Of a DNA stretch of 64,000 nucleotides, positions 1-8,612 are shown one piece after another. This stretch comes from JACVRW01 sp963827065 (GTDB lineage: Bacteria > Actinomycetota > Thermoleophilia > Solirubrobacterales > Thermoleophilaceae), in contig CAWGZM010000006.1 of assembly GCA_963827065.1 (NCBI GenBank), positions 1 through 64,000 of the forward strand, given 5' to 3'. Position 1 is the first letter of the stretch. The number at the start of each line of letters is the position of its first letter. Position numbers and translations under genes: made by a program. Below the pieces are notes generated by a model. The model was given only the letters and a program-made list of their open reading frames with translations. It was not told where the DNA came from and made no database searches.

Positions 1-1067
1 TGGGCCGCCCTGACGGGCGTCCCTGGACCGAGCTGCGCGAGCACGCGAGCGCCCCCCACGCCGACGACGTCCACGCGCTCGCCGAGCGGATCGCCTCCAC
101 CGCCGCGCGGAGCGATCGTCTGCGGCCCCGGCGCCGAGGACGTCGCCGGCCTGGTGCGCGGCTCGCCGCCGAGACCGGCCGGCCGCTGCTGGCCGAGCCG
201 AACTCCGGCGTTCGCTGCGGCGAACACGAACCGCTCGACGTGATCGCCGACTACGACGCGCCGCTCGTGTTCGACCGCTTCGCCGGCGAGCATCTGCCCG
301 CTCGCCCTCCGCGCGGGCGCAATCCCGACATCGAAGCCGCTGCGCGACTGGCGGCGGATGTCCTGGAGGTTCGAGATGACCCGCACGCCGGGGTGGACGA
401 GCGCATCCGCCGCGCGGAGCGATCCTCGCCTCCGCGGCCGCCCCGACGCTGGACGTGCTGCTTCGGCCATCGAGACGCGCAGCGCCCGCGCGACCCGGGC
501 TGGCTCTCCTCCTGGCGGGCGGCCGACGCAGCCGGTTCCGTCGGGCTCGTGGAGTCGCTGGATGACTTCGAGCCGAAACTGATCGCCGCCCTGGAGAGCG
601 AGCTGCCCGACCCGGCGCTGCTGCGGGTCAGCTCTCGACGCCGATCAGGGACGTCGAGGCCTACTTCCGCACGTCCGGCAAGCGGATCGCGTGCCGTGAA
701 CCGCGGCGCCAACGGCATCGACGAGTCGTTCGTCGGCGTCGGGCCGGCGATCGCGAGCGGCCTGCCGACCTGGCTCCTGATCGGCGAGATCGCGCTCCAG
801 CACGACCTCGGCGGCCTGCTCGCGGCGCGCCGGGCCGGGGTGCCGCTCGAGATCGTCTGCATCGACAACGGCGGTGGCGTGATCTTCGACTTCCTGCTGG
901 TGGCCGAGAACGCCGACGGCGGCGAACGAAGAGGGTATCGCCATTCCGACGACGACCGACTTCGAGGTACTCGCGCTGGGATCAGGTGCTGGACCCAGCG
1001 CACCACCAACGTTGCGCTTCACCGCGAGCCGGTGGAGCGCGTGGCGGCGCGCTATCCCGTGGGCTGA
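1..1067 (+). CDS. menD: MenD, SEPHCHC synthase (3' part, frame-disrupted)
   Basis: Thiamine-diphosphate enzyme of menaquinone synthesis that condenses isochorismate with 2-oxoglutarate. The start lies left of the window. Following the plus strand with frame changes gives the MenD landmarks in order: GAIPTSKPLRDW (about 318-353), NRGANGIDESFVG (about 697-735), WLLIGEIALQHDL and the cofactor-loop stretch IDNGGGVIFDFL (about 770-890), then NVALHREPVERVAARYP just before the TGA at 1065-1067. At least four frame changes are needed (roughly 100-130, 280-320, 600-690 and 930-1000), which I read as sequence errors near the contig edge; true decay cannot be excluded. It converges on the urea transporter. 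Isochorismate synthase menF lies 3 kb away on the other strand, which fits a menaquinone gene neighbourhood later split by the nitrogen genes. Confidence 0.8.
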   Translation, partial: GRPDGRPWTELREHASAPHADDVHALAERIASTAARSDRLRPRRRGRRRPGARLAAETGRPLLAEPNSGVRCGEHEPLDVIADYDAPLVFDRFAGEHLPARPPRGRNPDIEAAARLAADVLEVRDDPHAGVDERIRRAERSSPPRPPRRWTCCFGHRDAQRPRDPGWLSSWRAADAAGSVGLVESLDDFEPKLIAALESELPDPALLRVSSRRRSGTSRPTSARPASGSRAVNRGANGIDESFVGVGPAIASGLPTWLLIGEIALQHDLGGLLAARRAGVPLEIVCIDNGGGVIFDFLLVAENADGGERRGYRHSDDDRLRGTRAGIRCWTQRTTNVALHREPVERVAARYPVG

Positions 1068-1119
1068 GCCGCGGGCCCGGGGCGGGATGTCCTGCGCAGG
1101 GCTGGTCCCGCTCCTCCTG

Positions 1120-2210
1120 GTAGCGGTGCAGATCTCCTCAGGGGTCGTGACGTCCGCGGGCTTGACCGGGACCAGCTTGTCGGTCGAGTACTTCATGATC
1201 GTGTAGGCGAGCGTGCCGAAGCAGAACGGCAGCGTCAGCGGGGCAGGCCCAGGGCCCGAACAGCGCGGCCAGCGCCCCGAAGAGGATCGCGGTGGCGACC
1301 GCGCAGAAGACGGCGAGGATCGCCGAGCGGAAGCTCAGGATGTAGAAGACGCCGCCGATCGCCAGACAGGCATCGAAGGAGTTGAAGCCCCAGAGGCCGT
1401 TGTAGATCGCGATGCCGCTGGCTCCGAGCGCCAGGCCGGTGAGCATCCCCACGGCGGAGCCGATGAGCGCGAACAACGCTGCGATCCGCGACGCGACCGC
1501 GATCCCCGCGATGATCAGGACCCCCGCCACGATGTCGTTGGCGAAGAAGAGCTGACCGATGCCGCGCATGATCGCGTTCGCCCAGCCCTCGATGTTGTTG
1601 GCGCTCGCGGCCCCCTCCACCGAACGCAGTGCGGTCTCGACGTTGTTGCCGAGCGCCTGCACCTCCGCGGGCAGGACGAGGGGCCCGACCTCGGCATTGG
1701 CAAGCTGGAGCCCGGCCACTAGGAAGATCAGGGTCGCGAAGTTGAAGGGCAGCGTGAACGGCGGGACGTTCCAGACCTGAAGACGGTTGCGAGTGTCGCC
1801 ATGAGGATCGTCGAGAACCCTGAGATGACGATGATCCAGACGATCACGAGCGCGTCCCAGTCCGGAGCGAGGAACAGGCTGAGCCCGGCGCCTACCAGGA
1901 TTCCGTTGAAGCCGAACAGGCCCGCGCGTATCAGCCCCCGATCGACACCGAGCAGGATGCCCACCAGTGTCGAGCTGACAAGGCCGATCACGGCCGCCGC
2001 CCCGAGCCACGCCTCGGCGATGAACATGCCGACCAGGATCAGCAGACCCGTGATCGGGTTGTTCATGAAGACGACCTGCATCCACCCCGCGCAGGCAGTA
2101 GTCGACGAAGTCCATCGCCGGGTTGTCGACTCGACGCGGGCCTGCCACTCGGGCATGGTTCCGTCGATCTATCCCCAGTGGGCCGGCGCTGCGACGGGGG
2201 CGGAGCTCAC
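1120..2210 (-). CDS. Urea transporter (UT family, frame-disrupted)
   Basis: Integral membrane channel for passive urea movement. The N-terminal half (start 2210) carries hydrophobic helices such as NPITGLLILVGMFIAEAW and FGFNGILVGAGLSLF. After a frame change near 1780 the second half continues with VPPFTLPFNFATL, matching the family L/P-P-x-x-T-x-PF signature, and with GLWGFNSFDACLAIGGVFY, the second inverted repeat. The GTG start at 2210 is favoured because AGGAGG lies about 7 nt upstream. A stop at about 2170 and breaks near 1780 and 1230 interrupt the frame. The exact C-terminus is unclear: similarity fades after KYSTDKLVPVKPADVTTPEE (about 1140), and the next stops in the three frames lie between about 1140 and 985, so the end is approximate. 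It is downstream of formamidase on the same strand, fitting uptake of short amides and urea as nitrogen sources. Confidence 0.8.
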
Positions 2211-2273
2211 TTTGTGCCTCCTCGTCGACGTCCGTGGCGGCGGGTCGAGCGCCCGCCGCCACGGTCGCGATCG

Positions 2274-2492
2274 TTAACCGGTCATGGCCTGGGAAGGCGT
2301 CGGAGAGTGGGAGTCAGCGGCAGGCACAGGCGTGCGCTTGTGCGCCGGTCTCGGAGGTAGCGAGGTCACCACCTCCGGCTCGTCGCGGCCCTTCTCCGAG
2401 TGCTCGATGGCGGCGACCAAGGCCGGGTTCGAGAACGAGAGCATCGGTTTCGAGAACACTTCCGCCTCGCCTCGCTCTCGCATACCGGGCAC
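2274..2492 (-). CDS. Small unknown ORF between formamidase and urea transporter
   Basis: A 72-codon reading frame, start 2492 (GTG) or an internal ATG at 2483, ending 63 bp ahead of the urea transporter start. It is hydrophilic and its C-terminal half is Pro/Ser/Thr-rich. I recognise no domain; it is not an FmdB-type zinc ribbon (it has no cysteines). Same strand and position between the two nitrogen genes suggest co-transcription. Because the surrounding genes carry frame errors, it could be a fragment of a longer protein reaching into 2493-2580. Low confidence that it is translated. Confidence 0.35.
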   Translation of the reverse strand: MPGMRERGEAEVFSKPMLSFSNPALVAAIEHSEKGRDEPEVVTSLPPRPAHKRTPVPAADSHSPTPSQAMTG

Positions 2493-2581
2493 GCCACTAA
2501 TTTCGGTGATGTGCCGAGCGACCCGGTCACCTCAAACACACCATGGTCGATAACACTGAAACTCTAATGTGGTCATATCAG

Positions 2582-3834
2582 TTAGGCGACATAGGCATCG
2601 GCAGTCCCCTGCGTCACCTGATGCGGGCCCTCGCTCGACGGGGCCGGATCGAAGTCGAAGATCCGCCTGCGGGATGTACACCGTGGCGCACGAGTTCGGG
2701 ATGTCCACCACGCCGAGAAGCGCCCCTCGATCGGCGCCGAGCCCAGGATCATGTACGCCTGGATGTCGGTGTAGCCGAACTTCATGAGGTAGTCGATCGC
2801 GTGATGGCAGGCGCGCTCGTACGACAGTTGCGAGTCGAGGTAGTGCTGCTTGCCGTCGAGGTCGACCGACACACCGGAGAAGGCGAGCCACTCGGAGTAC
2901 TGCGGGTCGCGCAGTCCGGCATGAAGATCGCGTTCTCGGAAGACGCCGAACGTCTCCGATCCGCCCTTGATGAGGTCGACGTGCAGGTCCATGAACCCGC
3001 CGATCCGATGGCGCCGCAGAAGGTGATCTCTCCGTCGCCTTGCGAGAAGTGCAAGTCGCCGAACGATCAGGTTCGCCCCGTTGTGCGACGAAGACCGGGT
3101 AGAAAACCCGCGTCCCGGCGGTGAAGTTCTTGATGTCCTGGTTGCCTCCGTTCTCGCGCGGCGGAGCGGTCGGGCTGCCTCGCCGGCGACCCTGTCGAAG
3201 TCGTCACCCTCGAGCGTTCCCAGGATCGCACTGTCCGGGAGCGGTGGCAGGGCGAGCGGTGGGACGCGGTCGGGATCCGTTGCGATCAGATCGGTCTCGC
3301 GCTTCGTCCACTTCGCGAGCAACTCAGCCGACGGCGCGGTCCCCATCAGGCCGGGGTGGTGGATGCCCACGTATGAGCATTCGGGGATGTGGCGAGAGGT
3401 AGCGACGTCGCCCGTGAAGTCCCAGATCACCTTGTAGGCGTCCGGGAACCTGTCGGTGAGAAAGCTGCCGCCATTTGTCTTCGCGAAGACTCCGGTGTAG
3501 CCCCAGCCCATGCCCGAGAGGCTGCGTCCTCCTGGTCACAGGCGTCGATCTCGAGGATGTCGACGACGAGCAGGTCACCCGTGGCTCCGCGCCCTCGACG
3601 CGGAACGGCCCTGAGAGCACGTGCACGCCGGGGAGCGGGGCGTTGCGGACGTCGTCCGCGGGAGTCGTCGTTGTGGATAGCGCCGTCGAACCACTCTCGG
3701 CAGTCCGCACGGAAAACGTCGCCGGGCTTCACACTTACGTTTGGCGGGACGTCCGGATGCCACCGATTGTGACCAACGTGTTGCTGATCGGTGAAGCTCT
3801 TGGTGTTATCAAGCGGGAAGAGGTTCTTTGGCAC
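2582..3834 (-). CDS. fmdA: Formamidase (FmdA/AmiF acetamidase-formamidase family), frame-disrupted
   Basis: Cytoplasmic amidohydrolase releasing ammonia from formamide or short amides. GTG at 3834 is chosen because AAAGGAG sits 7 nt upstream and the protein then opens as family members do (VPKNLFPLDNTKSF). Landmarks in order, pieced together from three frames: GHNRWHPDVPPN, VKPGDVF, HVLSGPFRVEGAEP, DLLVVDILEI, GWGYTGVFAKTNGG, ATSRHIPECSYVGIHHPG, LHFSQGDGEITFCGAI, DLIKGGSETFGV, MILGSAPIEG and VVDIPNSCATVYIP near the end; stop TAA at 2584-2582. About 417 codons, the usual family length. Frame breaks fall near 3680, 3600, 3500, 3170, 3070, 3000 and 2720. Heads a unit with the small ORF and the urea transporter. 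The breaks spare every conserved block, so sequencing error is more likely than a pseudogene. Confidence 0.85.
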
Positions 3835-4024
3835 ACCCAGCTCCTTTTGCTCGATGCAGAAGTGTTCTCGACCAGTCCCGCGGCATGGTGAAAGTGGTAA
3901 CCAGAAATCGTCACCCTTGGGAGGATGTTGCCCCACGACCCGTCACCCGCGGAGCTGCGCACTCACCCCCTTTCCGGCTCGGGAATCGGTGCAACTCGCA
4001 CGTTCCCACTCGCCGCTGGGCAAG

Positions 4025-5525
4025 TCAAGTGCCCCTCGGAACAAGCCGGTGGGACAGTCGGGCCAACCCGCTCAGGACAAGAGCGGGCAGCAGCGCCTCG
4101 AGCTTGACCTCAGTCTCGGCGAGCTCCTCGGCGGGCACGGAGTCGCGCACGATCCCGCCCCCGGCGTACAGGTGCGCCACCGGGCCGCGCAGCAGCGCGC
4201 AGCGCAGCGCGACGCAGAACTCGCCGTCCTCGGCGAGGTCCGTCCAGCCGACCGCGCCGGCGTACCAGCCGCGGTCGAAGCCCTCGAGGGCCGGGATCAG
4301 CGGCAAGGCGCGCTCGCTCGGCTCGCCACCGACCGCCGGGGTCGGCAGGAGCCGCCCGGCCAGCTCGACCGCCGGCACCGGGTCGGCCAGCTGGGCGCGG
4401 ATCGCCGTGGCCAGATGCTGGACGTTGTGGACCTTGACGAGCACCGGCTCCTCGGAGGCTGCGACCCACAGGCTCACCGGATCCAGGGTCCGCTCGATCC
4501 GGCGTTCGACGATCAGCCTGCTCCTCGCGGTTCTTCGGGCTCTGGAGGAGCTGCTCGCCGAGATGGTCGTCGACGGCCGGGTCGGCGCTGCGCCGGGTCG
4601 TGCCGGCGAGCGCGACGGTCTGCGCGCGCTGGCCGTCGCGGCGAACGAGCAGCTCGGGGCTGGCGCCGATGAAGGCGAGCTCGGGCGTGCCGACGCACCA
4701 GCAGTAACAGCCCGGGAACACCTCGCGCAGCGCGCCGAAGACGGCAGCCGGGTCGTGCGCGGCAGACGCATGCGCGCGCACCTCGCGGGCGAGCACGACC
4801 TTCTCGAGGTCACCCGCGCGGATGCGCTCGACCGCGCGCTCGACAGCGTGCTCGTAGTGCGACGGCGGTGCCGCGCTCGCCACGCGTACGCGCTCGACCG
4901 GATCGGGATCGAGGAGCGGCATCGACGCCGGGGCGAGCGTCTCGATCCGGCCGAGCAGCCGCTCGGCGAGCGCCTCCGGGTCGTCGTCGGGGTCGACCGC
5001 CGCGGAGATCGTCATGCGCGCCTCGCCGCCCTGGCGGGCGAAGCCCAGCTCGGGCAGCACGAGCGACGCCGGCGCGAGCGAGGACCACTCGGGGCTCGCG
5101 CCGCCGTCGTGCGCGAACGCGAAGCCGCCGAGGAAGACAGGCCCGGCGCCGGGTGGCGCGCCCGGGTCAAGCGCGGCCTCGTCCGCCACGACGCGCCGGC
5201 CGTACTCGCGGGCCGCGTCGGCCACCTCCCTGAAGCGGCCGGGGCCGGCGGCCTCGAGCTCGACCGCTACCCCGAGCGCGGCCAGCGCGTAGCCGTCGCG
5301 GTCGGGCTGCTCGAAGCAGAAGAAGTGATCGTCCGGGCGCCGCGCGGCTAGCACCGCCGCTGACAGGTCGAGCTCCGCCGGGACCGGGACGGTCAGCGAT
5401 GCGATCCAGCGGCGGCCGTCGCGCCGGGCCCGCCGGCACGCACCGTCGACGCGCTCGCGCAGCGTCGCGCTCTCACGCTCGTCGAGCTCGAAGGGGCGAC
5501 GGGTGCGGGTGGTGCGAAGCGGCAC
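4025..5525 (-). CDS. menF: Isochorismate synthase (MenF-type), one frameshift
   Basis: Chorismate-binding enzyme converting chorismate to isochorismate, the entry step to menaquinone. The N-terminal two thirds (from GTG 5525) contain the chorismate-binding core start EKVVLAREVRA and FIGASPELLVRRDG. Then the frame changes near 4520, after LLQSPKNREE, and resumes with RRIERTLDPVSLW, VHNVQHLATAI, LPTPAVGGEP and WYAGAVGWTD, ending with GGGIV and a TGA at 4025. About 500 residues in total, slightly long because of a variable N-terminal domain typical of MenF. The start is 14 bp downstream of the ilvN stop, so it is probably co-transcribed with ilvBN. The anthranilate/PABA synthase alternatives fit less well, and menD lies in the same window. 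Confidence 0.87.
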
Positions 5526-5539
5526 GCCGCGGCGGGTGC

Positions 5540-6100
5540 CTAGGTCGCGCTCCGCCCGCGCGCCACCGCGATCTCGCCCGTCCGGACCATCTCGATCAGG
5601 CCGAACGGGCGGACCATCTCCTCGAACGCCTCGATCTTGTCCTGGCTGCCGGTGACCTCGACGGTCACGCTGCGCTTCGACACGTCCACGACGCCGGCCC
5701 GGAAGATCTCCGCGAACTGCATGACCTGCGCTCGGGCGTCGCCGTCCTGGCAGGAGATCTTGAAGAGCGCGAGCTCGCGCGCGACCGTCTCCCCCGGCTG
5801 CAGGTCGCGGATCTTGATCACGTTGACGAGCTTGTGCAGCTGCTTCGTCACCTGGTCGATCGGATGCGCGGCGCCGTCGAGCGTCAGCGTGATCCGGGAG
5901 ATCGACGTGTCGTCGGTCGCCCCCACCGCCAGCGAGTCGATGTTGAAGCCGCGCCGCGCGAACAGGCCGGCGATGCGGGCGAGGACGCCCGGCTTGTTCT
6001 CGACGAGGATCGAGAGGACGTGCTTGCGGCCCGTGCGAATGCCGCCGCTCGCCTCCAGGTCCTCGAGGTTGAGGATCTCCTTCGTCCCTGGCTCACCCAT
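5540..6100 (-). CDS. ilvN: Acetolactate synthase small (regulatory) subunit
   Basis: Regulatory subunit of acetohydroxyacid synthase, mediating valine feedback on IlvB in branched-chain amino-acid synthesis. 186 residues. An N-terminal ACT domain (about 27-95) is clear in HVLSILVENKPGVLARIAG and FNIDSLAVGATDD, with a second ACT-like half containing SVTVEVTGSQDKIEAF and FGLIEMVRTGEIA. Starts 3 bp after the ilvB stop (TGA-GCG-ATG), so the two are translationally close and surely one operon. Slightly longer than the 160-170 residue norm because of an N-terminal tail of about 25 residues; a start inside that tail is possible. Confidence 0.95.
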   Translation of the reverse strand: MGEPGTKEILNLEDLEASGGIRTGRKHVLSILVENKPGVLARIAGLFARRGFNIDSLAVGATDDTSISRITLTLDGAAHPIDQVTKQLHKLVNVIKIRDLQPGETVARELALFKISCQDGDARAQVMQFAEIFRAGVVDVSKRSVTVEVTGSQDKIEAFEEMVRPFGLIEMVRTGEIAVARGRSAT

Positions 6101-6103
6101 CGC

Positions 6104-7780
6104 TCAGCCCACCATGTCGCGGGCCGCCTGGCCCGCGGGAATCATCGGATAGCAGTTCTCCTCGGGCGTCACACGGACGTCCACGAGGACCGGGCCGTCC
6201 TCGGCGAGTGCCTCCTTGAAGGCGCCGACGAGCTCGCCCTTGTCGTCGACGCGCATGCCCTTGGCGCCGAACGCCTCGGCCAGCTTGACCCAGTCGGGGC
6301 TCGAGCCCATCTTCACCGACGAGTAGCGCCGGTCCCAGAAGAGCTCCTGCCACTGGCGCACCATGCCGAGGTAGCCGTTGTTCATCAGGAAGACCTTGAC
6401 CGGGATGTTCTCGTCGACGCAGGTCGCGAGCTCCTGGACGGTCATGATCAGCGAGCCGTCGCCTGCGAGGCAGACGACGTCCTGGTCGGGCTGCGCGACC
6501 TTCGCTCCGAGCGCCGACGGCAGTCCGAAGCCCATCGTGCCGAGCCCGCCCGAGTTGATCCACTGGCGCGGGCGCGTGAAGCCGTAGTACTGGGCGGCCC
6601 ACATCTGGTGCTGGCCGACGTCGGAGGTCACGATCGCCTGGCCGTCGGTCGCCTCGAACATCGCCTGGACCATGTACTGCGGCTTGATCTCGGCGTCGGC
6701 GCTGTCCTCGTAGCCCAGCGGGTGCTTGTCCTGCCAGCCGCGGATACGGGAGATCCAGCCCTCGAGCCGCGCGCCGTCAGCACCCAGCGCGCGGTACTCG
6801 GCGGTGAGCTTGGGGAGGATGTTCTTCGCGTCGCCGACGATCGGGATGTGCGCCGGCACGTTCTTCGAGATCTCGGCCGGGTCGATGTCGATGTGGATGA
6901 ACTTCGCCCGCGGCGCGAACTCGGACAGCTTGCCGGTCACGCGGTCGTCGAAGCGGGCGCCGATCGCGACGATCAGGTCGGCCTCGTCCATCGCGTAGTT
7001 GGCGCTGCGCGTGCCGTGCATGCCGAGCATGCCGAGCCACTGCTCGTTGTCGGCCGGGAACGCCCCGAGCCCCATGAGCGTGCAGGTGACCGGGAAGGCG
7101 TCGGCCAGGCAGAGCTCGGTGAACTCCTTGGCCGCGCCGGCGTTGACCACGCCGCCGCCTCCGTAGATCACCGGACGGCGCGAGTTGGCGAGCGCCTTGG
7201 CGGCGAGCCTGATCTGCTTCGCGTTGCCCTCGGTGGTCGGCTGGTAGCCGGGCAGGTGGACCTTCGTGACCGGCTCGTACGGGATGTCGGCGCGCGAGAG
7301 GTCCTGCGGCACGTCGACGAGCACCGGCCCGGGACGGCCCGTGCGGGCCACGTGGAACGCCTCGTGGATCGCCTTGGGGATGTCGCGGGGGTCCTGGATC
7401 AGGATCGAGTGCTTGACGATCGGCATCGTGATCCCGGAGATATCCGCCTCCTGGAACCCGTCGGTGCCGATCAGCTCAGTGCGCACCTGGCCGGTGAGGA
7501 AGACCGTCGGCACGCTGTCCATGACGGCGTCGGCGATGCAGGTGACGAGGTTCGTCGCGCCCGGGCCGCTCGTGGCGAGGGCGACGCCGACCTGGCCGGA
7601 GGCCTTCGCGTAGCCCTCGGCCGCGTGCCCCGCGCCCTGCTCGTGGCGGCACTGGACGTGCCGGATGCCGGCGTCGTAGAGCGCGTCGTACGTCGGAAGG
7701 TTGGCGCCGCCCGGGATGCCGAATACGTTCTCGACGCCCTCGGCCTTGAGGCACTCCATGATGGCGTCGACGGCTCGCAT
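6104..7780 (-). CDS. ilvB: Acetolactate synthase large (catalytic) subunit
   Basis: ThDP/FAD enzyme joining pyruvate to pyruvate or 2-oxobutyrate, the first common step of valine, leucine and isoleucine synthesis. 558 residues from ATG 7780, which is preceded by a GGAAGGGAG Shine-Dalgarno stretch; the open frame continues upstream to 7966, but that part is non-homologous and overlaps the neighbour. Catalytic Glu in CRHEQGAGHAAEGYA, FAD domain with GGGGVVNAGA, and the ThDP motif GDGSLIMTVQELATC ending MNNGYLGMVRQWQ are all intact. Followed directly by ilvN and probably menF. The leader contains a hairpin (see 7815-7830). Confidence 0.96.
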   Translation of the reverse strand: MRAVDAIMECLKAEGVENVFGIPGGANLPTYDALYDAGIRHVQCRHEQGAGHAAEGYAKASGQVGVALATSGPGATNLVTCIADAVMDSVPTVFLTGQVRTELIGTDGFQEADISGITMPIVKHSILIQDPRDIPKAIHEAFHVARTGRPGPVLVDVPQDLSRADIPYEPVTKVHLPGYQPTTEGNAKQIRLAAKALANSRRPVIYGGGGVVNAGAAKEFTELCLADAFPVTCTLMGLGAFPADNEQWLGMLGMHGTRSANYAMDEADLIVAIGARFDDRVTGKLSEFAPRAKFIHIDIDPAEISKNVPAHIPIVGDAKNILPKLTAEYRALGADGARLEGWISRIRGWQDKHPLGYEDSADAEIKPQYMVQAMFEATDGQAIVTSDVGQHQMWAAQYYGFTRPRQWINSGGLGTMGFGLPSALGAKVAQPDQDVVCLAGDGSLIMTVQELATCVDENIPVKVFLMNNGYLGMVRQWQELFWDRRYSSVKMGSSPDWVKLAEAFGAKGMRVDDKGELVGAFKEALAEDGPVLVDVRVTPEENCYPMIPAGQAARDMVG

Positions 7781-7814
7781 GGCTGCTGCTGCTCCCTTCC
7801 GGATCGCTGCACGG

Positions 7815-7830
7815 CTGGCCGGGAGGCCAG
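7815..7830 (-). promoter_or_regulatory. Hairpin in the ilvB leader
   Basis: On the minus strand CTGGCC-TCCC-GGCCAG forms a perfect 6-bp stem 35-50 nt ahead of the ilvB start. A second CTGGCC copy at 7836-7841 could compete for the same 3' arm, giving two alternative stems. A TAGACT sequence just upstream (about 7841-7846) could be the -10 box. No leader peptide with branched-chain codons was recognised, so a classical attenuator is not shown. Confidence 0.3.
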
Positions 7831-7863
7831 GGAAGGGCCAGTCTAACAGCGCCTTTTCCGCGC

Positions 7864-8142
7864 TCAGACCGGGTTTCCTGCGGGCTCGGCGAGCTCGTCG
7901 GGAAAGTCGAGATCCCTGCCACAGCGCTTGCAGACCTGGTCGCTGACCGGCAGCACGAACCCGCACTCGGGGCAGCGCCGGCGCGGCTCACGGTGCTCGT
8001 CGCGCATCAGGAGGACAGCGAGGATGCCGATTCCGGGCAGCGCGGTGCCGACCAGGAACCAGATGAAGACCGAGCCGCCCTTGAGCCGCGCGATCGCGGC
8101 GGTGGCGATCCCGAAGACAAGGGCGATGAAGATGAACTCCAC
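7864..8142 (-). CDS. Small membrane protein with C-terminal zinc ribbon
   Basis: 92 residues. The first 45 are two hydrophobic segments (EFIFIALVFGIATAAIA and VFIWFLVGTALPGIGILAVLL) joined by a short basic loop, followed by a cytoplasmic zinc ribbon with paired cysteines CPECGF and CKRCG about 17 residues apart. Function unknown; such membrane-plus-ribbon proteins are common in actinobacteria. Same strand as ilvB and 83 bp upstream of it; 13 bp after the 56-codon ORF at 8156, so it belongs to a little run of membrane genes. Confidence 0.75.
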   Translation of the reverse strand: MEFIFIALVFGIATAAIARLKGGSVFIWFLVGTALPGIGILAVLLMRDEHREPRRRCPECGFVLPVSDQVCKRCGRDLDFPDELAEPAGNPV

Positions 8143-8155
8143 GGCCCGGCGGCGC

Positions 8156-8326
8156 TCAGAGCACGCGCAGCGCCCAGATGACGGCGATCACTGCGACGAT
8201 CGCGACCACGATCCACGCGATCGCCGCGACGAAGCCGAGCACCATCTTGAACAGGATGTACGCGGCAACGACGAGCACCACCACGGCAAGGGCCTTGCGG
8301 GCGATGTCTGACAGGGCTTCTCCCAT
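8156..8326 (-). CDS. 56-residue hydrophobic membrane protein
   Basis: ATG at 8326, TGA at 8158-8156. After a short polar N-terminus (MGEALSDIARKA) almost every residue is hydrophobic (for example LAVVVLVVAAYILF, then VAAIAWIVVAIVAVIAVIW), ending in ALRVL, so it should span the membrane twice. It is too short for ordinary ORF thresholds, but the hydrophobic pattern and position between two same-strand membrane genes make it credible. No family recognised. Confidence 0.6.
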   Translation of the reverse strand: MGEALSDIARKALAVVVLVVAAYILFKMVLGFVAAIAWIVVAIVAVIAVIWALRVL

Positions 8327-8345
8327 GCTCTTAAGTCTGGCAGAC

Positions 8346-8612
8346 CTACGATGCTCTCCGGCTGCGTTCCTCGAGCCACGGAATGAGGGCTCTCACCGTC
8401 AGGAACACGGCCGCGAAGACGAGCGCAAGGCCCAGCGCGAACCACACCCAGCGCTCGAGCGCCCACTCCCCCACGTCCCTGATGTCGTCCCAGCCGGCGA
8501 TCAGCCAGGTGCCCGCGATGACGTTGCGCGCGACCCTCCATACGACGACCGCCGCCACCACCCCCGCCGCCGCCGACTTGTGGCGAGAGAGCCACGCGAG
8601 CAGCCGGCTCAA
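8346..8612 (-). CDS. 88-residue membrane protein, TTG start overlapping the GNAT stop
   Basis: The start is set at TTG 8612 because it overlaps the preceding gene's stop (TTGA), a typical coupling junction, and because the product then begins with a basic segment SRLLAWLSRHK. Two hydrophobic segments follow (AGVVAAVVVWRVA and WFALGLALVFAAVFLTV) separated by a Trp-rich loop (WLIAGWDDIRDVGEWALERW), and the tail is basic. Unknown function; likely translated with the upstream acetyltransferase. Confidence 0.6.
   Translation of the reverse strand: MSRLLAWLSRHKSAAAGVVAAVVVWRVARNVIAGTWLIAGWDDIRDVGEWALERWVWFALGLALVFAAVFLTVRALIPWLEERSRRAS

Noticed and set aside
3850..4024. Possible guanidine-I (ykkC) riboswitch ahead of formamidase, because of a GACTGGTCGAGAAC stretch on the minus strand
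   Set aside because: The other conserved blocks (the GGGUUCCG-like loop and the 3' GGGA...CCCGGGAG part) are not found in order, so the match is probably chance.
5399..7846. 815-codon open frame on the plus strand opposite menF and ilvBN
   Set aside because: Arg/Leu/Asp/His-rich composition typical of antisense frames in GC-rich DNA; conserved ilvBN and menF are on the other strand.
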